Positions 1 to 6,957 of a DNA stretch of 13,215 bases are shown here, piece by piece. The first letter of the stretch is position 1; the number at the start of each line of letters is the position of its first letter. Made by a program: the position numbers and the translations under genes. The DNA lies in contig CAIYOB010000783.1 of the NCBI GenBank assembly GCA_903927685.1, positions 1 through 13,215 on the forward strand. Direction: 5' to 3'. This DNA comes from an uncultured Planctomycetaceae bacterium. Its GTDB lineage: Bacteria > Planctomycetota > Planctomycetia > Pirellulales > Pirellulaceae. The notes under the pieces were generated by a model. The model was given only the letters and a program-made list of their open reading frames with translations, was not told the DNA's origin and searched no databases.

Positions 1-87
1 GGGTGCCTGGGGTCGAGTGCAGCGAGCCCCCAGAGGCAGATGCTGGGGGCTCGCCACTCGTACCTCGCGGCTCGACCCCAGGCACCC
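1..87. repeat. Nested palindromic intergenic repeat
   Basis: Bases 1-17 and 71-87 are perfect 17-bp inverted copies. Inside them, 22-33 and 43-54 are perfect 12-bp inverted copies, and 14-19 can also pair with 55-60, so the element could fold as a double-layered cruciform or RNA hairpin with a 9-base apical loop (34-42). There is no T-run, so a simple intrinsic terminator is not indicated. Ten bases at 45-54 and most of 76-86 recur at 6791-6800 and 6809-6820, which suggests a dispersed REP- or MITE-like family. The left end sits exactly at the window edge, so the element may extend further. Confidence 0.75.
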
Positions 88-165
88 GCTCCCAATTCCT
101 GAGCCTTGACGAAGCATTGGGGCCGTTCCGCTCCCACGGAGCGGCTGGCGGCCAGCGCCCGCGAA

Positions 166-193
166 TTGACGCCGTTGCGCGATCTGGTAAATT
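166..193 (+). promoter_or_regulatory. Candidate sigma-70-type promoter for the giant surface protein gene
   Basis: TTGACG at 166-171 and TAAATT at 188-193 are separated by 16 bases, a housekeeping-like arrangement in a locally less GC-rich stretch. It would leave a leader of roughly 140 bases before the ATG at 338. Planctomycete promoters are poorly defined by consensus and this is a match by eye only, so it is weak. Confidence 0.25.
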
Positions 194-321
194 GAACGGA
201 CACGAGCGACGGGTTTCAATCCCGCGTCCACGAGCTAGGGTCAGGACGACTTCATTTCCACTCACGACAGAGGCGCGGTTCACTACTCTGAACTCGACTC
301 CTTGATTACCGCCGCGCGCCT

Positions 322-327
322 GGGGAG
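322..327 (+). promoter_or_regulatory. Ribosome binding site that decides the start at 338
   Basis: The purine-rich GGGGAG at 322-327 lies 10 bases before the ATG at 338. The alternative in-frame TTG at 302 has no comparable site and would only add a 12-residue tail upstream of a normal-looking basic N-terminus. Confidence 0.55.
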
Positions 328-337
328 TTCCAAAACC

Positions 338-3300
338 ATGCGGATTCATCGATCTGGGCGTCACCACTCCTTGCGCCGCCCGCGGCGATTTCACCGCTTC
401 GGCTGGGAGCAACTCGAGAGCCGCTGGCTGTTGGCGGGCGGAGATGTCGATCTCACCCTGGACGTCTGGCTGGACCAGTTCGGCTACCAGCCGGAGATCT
501 CGCAAGCTTACGAAGACAAGGTCAGCTTCGGCTCGATCTTCGACACCGGTGCCTCGCTGGTCAGCTTCTCCGCGACGGATCAGTACCTGTTCGAGTCCTA
601 CGATACGGGCGGGGGCGGAGGCATTCCGATCAAGGTGCCCGGCGGCGCACAAGCCGAGGGGATCGGCGGGATGCTGATCGGCGACGTCTCGCAGCCCGGC
701 ACGGTACTGGTGGACGGATTCCACACCAGCGTGTGGAGTATGGACATCTTCAGCGACGAGAGCGGTCTGTACTTTGACCAGATCCAGGGCCGGGGCTCGG
801 TCGACGATGCCACGCCGACGGCGGCGGAGTTCAGCGGCAGCGCCCGGCTGAATGCCGAGGACGGCTTGTATGCGCAAGACGGCTTTCAGCTGATGTTCAC
901 CTCGACCGACGCGGCCAGTTCTGCCAACCTGGGCGTGAGTCGCCTGATCACCGGCTATGACGGGGACACGCGGACGTTCACGTTCTCAGTCCCGTTTCCC
1001 CAGTCGCCGGTCAGCGGCGACACGTTTCACATCCTGGTCGGGCAAGGCGTCACGGCCGGGCCGCTGCCGGCTCGCGACCGGCTGAGCGCAGCCGGGGCGG
1101 GCGTGGGACTCAGCGACGCCAACGGCGCCTACGTCGGACGGTATTTGCTGTTCACCTCCGGAGAACTGGCCGGCGAATCGCAGCTGATCACGGGCTACGA
1201 GGGTGCGAGCCACACGTTCAACTGTGCGTTATCCTTTTCCCAGCGGCCGAGCGTCGGCGACACGTTCGACATCATCGTCGGAACGGGCCGGAGCGCGGTC
1301 ATGCCGGGCGTCCAGGCGTTCATCGGCACGACGGACGGCAGCGAATTGCTGTCGACGCTGGGCGGGACGCCGATGTTGAATCCAACCTCGCCGGCCCCGG
1401 TCGGGGCGAGCGCCCCGAATCCGGCGCTTCCCCAGCCCATGCACCCCAACGGCCTGGCCCTGAAAGTCGGGCCGCAGAACCTGCTGCTCGATTTGGGCGA
1501 GGTGCTGGGGGACCTGTTCCCCGACGGGATCTTCGACGGGATCACGATGCCGATTCCCAGCGTCGAGTTTCGCGAGCCGGGGACGCAGTTGGAAGTCCTG
1601 GAGTCGTTTCACGCCGAGTCCGCGGTCGCTGCCGGTTCGCTCGCGCCGGCGCGGGACCGGTTTGCCGGCGGCGGTGACCTGCCGCACGATCCCGACCAGC
1701 CCGAACTGTTTCGCGACTTCTACACGGGCTTCTACTTGCGGTTTCTCACGGGAAGCTTGGCGGGCGAGGTCCAGGAGGTTGCCAGCTACGATTCGGCCGC
1801 GCGGACGTTCACCGTCAACGCCCCGTTTTCCGCGCCGCCGACGGCTGGCGACCTGTTCGAACTGGTCCGCATCAGTACCGCTCCGCTCACGCTGAGACTG
1901 GACCTCATCGAGTTCGACAACCACCTCGATCCGGGCGATATCGTCACCGTCTCGCCCAACCCCGTCAGTCCCTCCGTGCGGCTGGCCCAAGGCGCGGCCT
2001 CCGGCCACGTGGTCAGTGTGCCGGCGGTCAATCAGCTGAGCGGCGACACCGGGCTGAGCGACCTCGACGACGCCTACACCGGGTTGACCCTCGTGCTCAC
2101 CTCCGGGCCGCTGGTAGGCGAGCGGGCGGTGATCGCGGACTACGCAGGCGCGACTCGTACCTTCCAGTTGCAGACGCCGCTGTCCGGCACGCCGGCGTCG
2201 GGGACCACGTTCGATCTGTTCGACGAGTCGGCGGTGCTGGACGACCAAGTCTTCCTGTTTGACACGGGGGCCCAGTTGAGCGTCATTTCGACGGCGGAGG
2301 CCGAGGCCTTGGGACTGGCCGGCCTGCCGCCGGAATTCACGGCCAGCGTCCAGGGGGCGGGGGGAGTCGTCGCGGATCTGCCCGGCTACACGCTGGACGA
2401 ATTGAGCATTCCCACGCTGGAGGGCGGCCGCCTGATTCTCCGCAACGCGCCGGTGTTCGTTCTGGACGTCGCTCCGATGTTGGACGGGATCTTGGGGATG
2501 AACCTGTTCAACAGCGCGGCCGAGTTCCTGTACGACCCGTTCAACCCGCGGGGCTATCCGACGCTGCAGGTGACGTTCTTCGAAGAGCGGGCCGAGGTGG
2601 TCACGGAGATCGACGTAGAGGGCGCGGATGCGGCCACGTTGCTGGCCGCGGCGGACTTGATGCCCTTGGCGTTCAGCCAGGCAGTCGGAATCCGCGAGAT
2701 CAGCATGCCCAGCTACGGCGTTGGAGTCGACCTGGACCTCACTCCACAGACCGGCGTAGTGGCGGAGCAGGACGGAGTAACGGTGGTCACCGTCGCCCCC
2801 GGCACCGAGATTCCTTTCACGGCCGAGGTCCGCTATACCGCCGAATCCTACGACGCCTTCCGACTCGATTTCTCCGGCTCGGATGCGGCCCTCCGCCTGC
2901 GCGACTGGACGACCGATCCGGATTGGAGCACCACCACGGACGGGACGCTGAACGTCCCCGGCGACGCCGCCGTCAGCGCCCAAGGCGATGCCGAGTGGAC
3001 GTCGACCTTGGGGACGTTGGTCGTCGCGGCCCCGCAGACACCGGGCGAATACGTGCTGACGGCCCGCGACGCTGCGGGGCAGACCCGATTCTCGCTGACC
3101 GGCGAAGCGGACCCGCGAGGGATTCGCGACTTTGGCGGGATTGTCATCCGTGTCCAGGAGACGCCGGCCCTGTCCGTCAGCGATGCGGCGTTGATCGAGG
3201 GCGATACCGGGACGGTTCAGCAACTGGAGTTCACAGTCACACTGACGGGCCAGTCCAACGTACCGCTGGCCGTGGACTACGCCACCGCCGACGGATCGGC

Positions 3301-6214
3301 CACCCTGGCCGGCGGCGACTACTCGGCCGCGGCGGGCACGCTGCACTTTGCGATCGGAGAAACCCGGAAGACCTTCACGGTTCCGGTGTCCGGCGATGCC
3401 ATTCCGGAGGACGACGAGCACTTCGTCGTCAACCTGAGTAATCCTCGCGCCGAGGTCGCGCCGCTGGAGTTGATCCCGGTTTCCGACGCGACAGCGGTCA
3501 ATCTCGGCGGGGGCCTTTTCGATCCGTTCGATGAACTTGAGCCCCTTGGTGAGACGGAATTGCGCGCCGGCGCCAGTCCCACGTCGCGGGCCTTTGCCTT
3601 GGAGTTCGACCTCGACGCCGTCCCTGCCGGTGCGACCATCATCTCCGCCACGCTGCGGTTCGTCGAGACCACCGATACGGTCGATTCCGGCTTTTGGCCC
3701 GCCAGCGTGTACGGATACGCCGGTGACAGCGACGGTCTCGTGACGCTGGCGAATCCGTTCAATGTCTTGCTGAGCGACTCGCTCGGCGATGTCGGCAATC
3801 GGAGCGTCGGCACGCAAACCCTCGACGTGACGTCCTTCGTCGCGACCCAGGTTGCCGGGGCCAGCCGCTACGGCGGCTTTTATGTCGAATCTCTGTTGGA
3901 CGAATACTACATTCACTCGCGCGAAGCCGCTTCGTCCGCGGACCGGCCCCGGCTGACCATCGAGTGGACGCTGGGGCCTGTCGTCATCGACCTCGTCGAT
4001 CCCCAGGGAATGGGCCTGATCCGCAACGATGACACGGAGCTTTCGATTGCCGATCGGCAACAGCCGGAGGGCAACCAGGGTGACACGCAGACCGCGTTTG
4101 TGGTCCAGTTGTCCCATCCTTCGGCGCTTGAGGTGTCCGTGGACTACGCGACGGCGGCGGGCAGCGCCGACCCGGGCGTCGATTATCGGCCGCAGGCTGG
4201 CCGGGTTGCGTTTGCCCCGGGTGAGACGGCCAAGGCGGTTCTGATTCCGATTCTGGGCGACCCGTGGGTCGAGTCGGACGAGACATTTTCCGTGGCTCTC
4301 GCCGCTCCCCGGCACGCCACATTGAGCCCGGCCAATGGCAGCGGCACAGGGACGATCCGCAACGAGGACGTAATCGCCGTCCTGGACTTTGCGTCCCGGC
4401 CTGCGGGGTTCGTCGCCGGGTTTAACGGCGTGCTGGACACGAGCGAACTGAACCTGTACGACGGCGGCGGAGCCGGGTTGGGCGCCGCCGACGTGATGGT
4501 GCGGGACGAAGCGGGCCAGTTGGTTCGCGGGTCGTTGCAGATCGCCGGCGGCCGGCAGGCTGCCACGTGGATCCCGACGGGCGAGTCGCTGCCGCCGGGT
4601 GAATACACCGTGACGCTGACTAGCGGTGCGGCGGCTTTCCGCGACGTGGTCGGCAACTCGCTCGACGGCAACGCCGATGGCACGCCGGGCGGGGACTACG
4701 TCCGCAGCTTCACCGTCGCCGCGTCCGGTCAGCGCGTGGTCAGCCTGCCCGACGCCGCAGTGGGAGCTGGCCAGGCGGTTCAGATCCCCGCCTCGGCCGC
4801 GGGTTGGCCGATCTGCCTGGACCACGCGGACGGCGTGACGTCGCTGGCCGCGGACGTGGTGTACGATCCCGGCTTGCTGAGCATCAGCGGCGCGACACGA
4901 GCCGCCGCGATTCCGGCGGATTGGACGGTGGCGATTGATGTCAGCACGCCGGGCGTGGCCAGGTTCACAGCCGCCGGCGCCACGCCGCTGGCGGGAGCCG
5001 GCGTCGAGGTGCTGCGACTGAGCGCCGCCGTGCCGAACACCGCGCCGTACGGAGCGTCGCAGGGGATCCGTATCGAAAACGTCCTGCTGAACGGCGGCGC
5101 GATCGCCGGGGTCGGCGACGTGGCCGTACACAAGACGGCCTACTTGGGCGATACGGACGGCAGCGGCGTGCACAGCTCGGCGGATGCCTTCCTGGTCGTG
5201 CAAGCCGCGTTGGGGCTGGCCAGCGGCTTTGCGGCGCACGCCTGGACCGATCCGCGGATCGTCGGCGACGTCGACGGCTCGGGAGTGCTCTCGGCGTCCG
5301 ATGCGTTCCTGATCGTGCAGGAAGGGCTGGGGCTGGACGAGCCCTTTGTGCCGGACAATCCCGACATCCCGGTCACGCTGGTGGGCGGCGGCGTCGATCC
5401 GCAGTTCCGGATCGACACCGGCATTCCGGCCGTCGCAGGCGCAGCGGTCACGGTTCCGGTCCGGCTGGACATCGAGGCGGCCGCGACCAACGTGGGCGGG
5501 ATCGACTTTGATCTGTTCTTCGATCCGGCCCTGGTCACGATCAACGTCCCGGCCGGCGTGACGCGCGGAGCCGACACGACGACCGGCTGGGCCGTGTCGT
5601 CGCGGCTGATCGCCCCGGGCCAGTTGCGTGTCGCGATGCTCAACGCCCAGGGCCTGCCCCTGGCCACGGGCCTGCGGAACATCGTGCAGCTGCAATTCCA
5701 AGTGGCCGCGGCGGCGGGAAACACGACGGCCACGCTGGACATCGAGCCCCTCGACCCGCACGCAAGTGGCTATACGTGGACGGCGGTGGACGGCAGCCTG
5801 GCGATCACGGTCCCCAACCTCTGGCACAACACGGCCAATCGGTACGATGTCAACGGCGACGGCGACGTCACGCCTCTGGACGCGCTGTTGGTGATCAATT
5901 ACATCAACGCCCATCCGAATGACCCCAGCCTGCCGACCGCTCCGGAAACGCCGCCGCCCTATTACGACGTCAGCGACGATCGCCTGTGCACGGCACTGGA
6001 CGTCCTGATCGTCATCAACTACCTGAACGCCCAGGCCGCGCCGGCCGGCGAAGGCGAGGCCGCCCAGGCCGACACCGCCGACGGGCCGGACCGGCGGTTC
6101 GGGTACTGGAGCCCGGGATTCGAGTTCGAGGATGTGCTCGGCCAAATCGCGAACGACATCGCCTGGGCGCGCGGTACGCCTGATCTGACGATCGGTTGGT
6201 GCTCGCAGAGATAG
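338..6214 (+). CDS. Giant exported mosaic protein: interrupted aspartic-peptidase-like region, Calx-beta, Ig-like, cohesin-like and dockerin domains
   Basis: This 1958-residue protein is probably secreted or surface-bound. A basic N-terminus leads into QLESRWLLAGG (residues 25-35), resembling the LEPR-XLL signal of giant planctomycete proteins. FDTGAS (active Asp candidate D69) and FDTGAQ (D642), with downstream FIG (328-330) and GILG (717-720), fit two lobes of an aspartic peptidase. Four repeat modules (165-237, 238-317, 429-512, 556-631) lie between these motifs. An unassigned beta-rich stretch follows (720-943). Calx-beta 1 (944-1044 plus 1213-1232) is split by a DNRLRE-like insert; then come Calx-beta 2 (1233-1344), a Big_5 Ig-like domain (1345-1462), cohesin-like (about 1468-1600), dockerin pair (1602-1668), cohesin-like (about 1675-1825), dockerin pair (1836-1898) and a 60-residue tail. 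Dockerins and Calx-beta imply calcium dependence. Proteolytic activity is inferred, not shown; an adhesin or scaffold role is the alternative. Confidence 0.88.
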   Translation: MRIHRSGRHHSLRRPRRFHRFGWEQLESRWLLAGGDVDLTLDVWLDQFGYQPEISQAYEDKVSFGSIFDTGASLVSFSATDQYLFESYDTGGGGGIPIKVPGGAQAEGIGGMLIGDVSQPGTVLVDGFHTSVWSMDIFSDESGLYFDQIQGRGSVDDATPTAAEFSGSARLNAEDGLYAQDGFQLMFTSTDAASSANLGVSRLITGYDGDTRTFTFSVPFPQSPVSGDTFHILVGQGVTAGPLPARDRLSAAGAGVGLSDANGAYVGRYLLFTSGELAGESQLITGYEGASHTFNCALSFSQRPSVGDTFDIIVGTGRSAVMPGVQAFIGTTDGSELLSTLGGTPMLNPTSPAPVGASAPNPALPQPMHPNGLALKVGPQNLLLDLGEVLGDLFPDGIFDGITMPIPSVEFREPGTQLEVLESFHAESAVAAGSLAPARDRFAGGGDLPHDPDQPELFRDFYTGFYLRFLTGSLAGEVQEVASYDSAARTFTVNAPFSAPPTAGDLFELVRISTAPLTLRLDLIEFDNHLDPGDIVTVSPNPVSPSVRLAQGAASGHVVSVPAVNQLSGDTGLSDLDDAYTGLTLVLTSGPLVGERAVIADYAGATRTFQLQTPLSGTPASGTTFDLFDESAVLDDQVFLFDTGAQLSVISTAEAEALGLAGLPPEFTASVQGAGGVVADLPGYTLDELSIPTLEGGRLILRNAPVFVLDVAPMLDGILGMNLFNSAAEFLYDPFNPRGYPTLQVTFFEERAEVVTEIDVEGADAATLLAAADLMPLAFSQAVGIREISMPSYGVGVDLDLTPQTGVVAEQDGVTVVTVAPGTEIPFTAEVRYTAESYDAFRLDFSGSDAALRLRDWTTDPDWSTTTDGTLNVPGDAAVSAQGDAEWTSTLGTLVVAAPQTPGEYVLTARDAAGQTRFSLTGEADPRGIRDFGGIVIRVQETPALSVSDAALIEGDTGTVQQLEFTVTLTGQSNVPLAVDYATADGSATLAGGDYSAAAGTLHFAIGETRKTFTVPVSGDAIPEDDEHFVVNLSNPRAEVAPLELIPVSDATAVNLGGGLFDPFDELEPLGETELRAGASPTSRAFALEFDLDAVPAGATIISATLRFVETTDTVDSGFWPASVYGYAGDSDGLVTLANPFNVLLSDSLGDVGNRSVGTQTLDVTSFVATQVAGASRYGGFYVESLLDEYYIHSREAASSADRPRLTIEWTLGPVVIDLVDPQGMGLIRNDDTELSIADRQQPEGNQGDTQTAFVVQLSHPSALEVSVDYATAAGSADPGVDYRPQAGRVAFAPGETAKAVLIPILGDPWVESDETFSVALAAPRHATLSPANGSGTGTIRNEDVIAVLDFASRPAGFVAGFNGVLDTSELNLYDGGGAGLGAADVMVRDEAGQLVRGSLQIAGGRQAATWIPTGESLPPGEYTVTLTSGAAAFRDVVGNSLDGNADGTPGGDYVRSFTVAASGQRVVSLPDAAVGAGQAVQIPASAAGWPICLDHADGVTSLAADVVYDPGLLSISGATRAAAIPADWTVAIDVSTPGVARFTAAGATPLAGAGVEVLRLSAAVPNTAPYGASQGIRIENVLLNGGAIAGVGDVAVHKTAYLGDTDGSGVHSSADAFLVVQAALGLASGFAAHAWTDPRIVGDVDGSGVLSASDAFLIVQEGLGLDEPFVPDNPDIPVTLVGGGVDPQFRIDTGIPAVAGAAVTVPVRLDIEAAATNVGGIDFDLFFDPALVTINVPAGVTRGADTTTGWAVSSRLIAPGQLRVAMLNAQGLPLATGLRNIVQLQFQVAAAAGNTTATLDIEPLDPHASGYTWTAVDGSLAITVPNLWHNTANRYDVNGDGDVTPLDALLVINYINAHPNDPSLPTAPETPPPYYDVSDDRLCTALDVLIVINYLNAQAAPAGEGEAAQADTADGPDRRFGYWSPGFEFEDVLGQIANDIAWARGTPDLTIGWCSQR
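830..1048 (+). repeat. Repeat module 1 (protein level) in the giant protein
   Basis: Residues 165-237. It shares with the other three copies a core of FTSG/FTST, then a L-ITGY-G motif, a TRTF-type strand and a final GDTF-hydrophobic strand. This copy is the most divergent at its start, with STDAASSAN where the others have SG-L-GE. It follows the DTGAS lobe of the peptidase-like region. Confidence 0.7.
1049..1288 (+). repeat. Repeat module 2 (protein level) in the giant protein
   Basis: Residues 238-317, in direct tandem with module 1. It shows LPARDRL at its head, LFTSGELAGESQLITGY in the middle and VGDTFDIIVG at its end. The tandem pair interrupts the first lobe just before the FIG strand at 328-330. 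Confidence 0.75.
1622..1873 (+). repeat. Repeat module 3 (protein level) in the giant protein
   Basis: Residues 429-512. The head LAPARDRF matches LPARDRL of module 2, followed by FLTGSLAGEVQEVASYDS, a RTFTV strand and AGDLFELV. It lies alone within the inter-lobe region, between LEVLESFHAES and PLTLRLDLIEFDN. Confidence 0.72.
2003..2230 (+). repeat. Repeat module 4 (protein level) in the giant protein
   Basis: Residues 556-631. It contains GLSDLDDAYTGL, VLTSGPLVGERAVIADY, a TRTFQL strand and SGTTFDLF. It ends ten residues before the second catalytic-type motif (FDTGAQ, D642), so it is inserted immediately in front of the second active-site strand. Confidence 0.75.
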
Positions 6215-6235
6215 TTCATGGCTCGGCCCCCCTGA

Positions 6236-6601
6236 ATCTGCTGGAGAGACTGTCCCCAGAATGCAGACTTGGAGGAACGGAGTCAAGTCCCTGCGCGGGA
6301 GCGACTGATTGCGCAAACCTACGGCGACCGCGTGCCGGGACGCAAGGCGGTCGCGTTTTGCGTGAACGTCCGGCACGGGGAAGAACTCGCCCAAACATTC
6401 CGCGACCAAGGCGTGCCGGCCGAATCGGTCTCGGGGCGGATGACCGAGGTCCAGCGGCAGGCGATCCTGGATCGTTTTGAGCTTGGCGAGGTCCACGTGC
6501 TGTGCGTCTGCGACATCCTGAATGAAGGCCGGGACTGTCCGAGCATCGAAGTCCTGCTGATGGCGCGGCCGACAGGCCTTTCGAATGACCTGACGGGATA
6601 G
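6236..6601 (+). pseudogene. Fragment of a superfamily 2 (DEAD/DEAH-type) helicase, C-terminal RecA-like domain
   Basis: The open frame runs from just after a TGA at 6233 to a TAG at 6599-6601. From about 6263 it reads as the middle of a helicase C domain: GRKAVAFCVNVRHGEELA (motif IV area), VSGRM, ILDRFELGEVHVLCVCD, then the motif V-type LNEGRDCPSIEVLLMARPT. The similarity stops at ARPT; the expected motif VI strand with QxxGRxxR is absent and a stop comes eight residues later. The ATP-binding N-terminal half (Walker A and DEAD/DEAH box) is also absent upstream. The only start available is a TTG at 6269 and no ribosome binding site stands out. It is therefore a remnant truncated at both ends, left between the giant protein and the sulfatase genes, probably by rearrangement. 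Expression as a short peptide cannot be excluded but no function is likely. Confidence 0.75.
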
Positions 6602-6790
6602 GCGGGCGGGCGATGGCGGCGACTTGCTGGCCCGAACGCTGAACGACCTGTCGCTGGTCGCCCAGGCGGCCGACGCCGCGGGCGGGGAAGGCCAAAAGCT
6701 CCGCGCCCCCTCGGCCGGGCTCTCGCCGACTCCGTGGAGCGTCGTCGTGCAGGTGCCGAGCAGGAAAGCTGACAAGGCACGTCGTGGCAC

Positions 6791-6820
6791 GGGGGCTCGC
6801 GGCACACGCCCCCAGGCACC
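6791..6820. repeat. Partial copy of the 1-87 palindromic repeat
   Basis: Bases 6791-6800 equal 45-54 and 6809-6819 match 76-86 (one base differs at the left edge). The outer left arm of the first element is missing. GGGGGC at 6791-6796 can pair with GCCCCC at 6808-6813. It looks like a shortened or decayed member of the same intergenic family, placed after the helicase remnant. Confidence 0.5.
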
Positions 6821-6851
6821 TTGAGGGGCCTGGCCGTATGTTCTGAAAGCA

Positions 6852-6877
6852 GGGCCACGTGAACAGGGACGTGGCCC
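6852..6877 (+). promoter_or_regulatory. Hairpin upstream of the sulfatase gene
   Basis: GGGCCACGT (6852-6860) and ACGTGGCCC (6869-6877) are perfect 9-bp inverted copies around an 8-base loop. No T-run follows, so it is not a classical terminator. It sits 80 bases before the sulfatase ATG and could be a leader hairpin, a factor-dependent terminator for upstream transcription, or a protein-binding palindrome. Confidence 0.45.
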
Positions 6878-6957
6878 CGCGATTATGTTCCCGGTAAGAT
6901 GACAGCCTTCCCAGTAACGGAGCGATCGCCCGCCCGGATTTTCTGAAAGGCCCGCTG

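Larger units (their letters stand above)
6602..6957. other. Non-coding stretch with possible further gene decay
   Basis: No convincing gene is present. A second frame from about 6610 to 6822 stays open (reading LLARTLNDLSLVAQAAD near 6621-6675) but has no recognisable family, no good start and runs into the repeat at 6791-6820, so it may be decayed coding DNA. The stretch ends with a hairpin at 6852-6877 and the leader of the sulfatase gene. No clear promoter was recognised. Confidence 0.5.

Noticed and set aside
210..224. tRNA T-arm-like hairpin (CGGG, 7-base loop TTTCAAT, CCCG)
   Set aside because: No matching acceptor stem, D-arm or anticodon arm could be found upstream, and the loop is not a proper TTCRANY. 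The same bases resemble a CRISPR repeat end, but no repeats or spacers are present.
3..305. Possible 100-residue protein at the left edge
   Set aside because: Its first third is encoded by the palindromic repeat, it has no ribosome binding site and no family resemblance, and it overlaps the likely leader of the giant gene.
302..337. TTG at 302 as start of the giant protein
   Set aside because: It adds 12 residues with no signal-like character; the ATG at 338 has a ribosome binding site and yields a typical basic N-terminus.
1229..6805. An uninterrupted minus-strand reading frame of 1858 codons opposite the giant gene
   Set aside because: It is rich in Arg, Gly and Ala with no recognisable domain, continues past the end of the giant gene into the helicase remnant, and lies opposite a gene with clear domains. 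High GC at third codon positions removes stops from the opposite strand, which explains it.
6624..6824. Possible 66-residue protein after the helicase remnant
   Set aside because: No recognised family, no good start, and its C-terminus is encoded by the repeat fragment at 6791-6820; at most decayed coding DNA.
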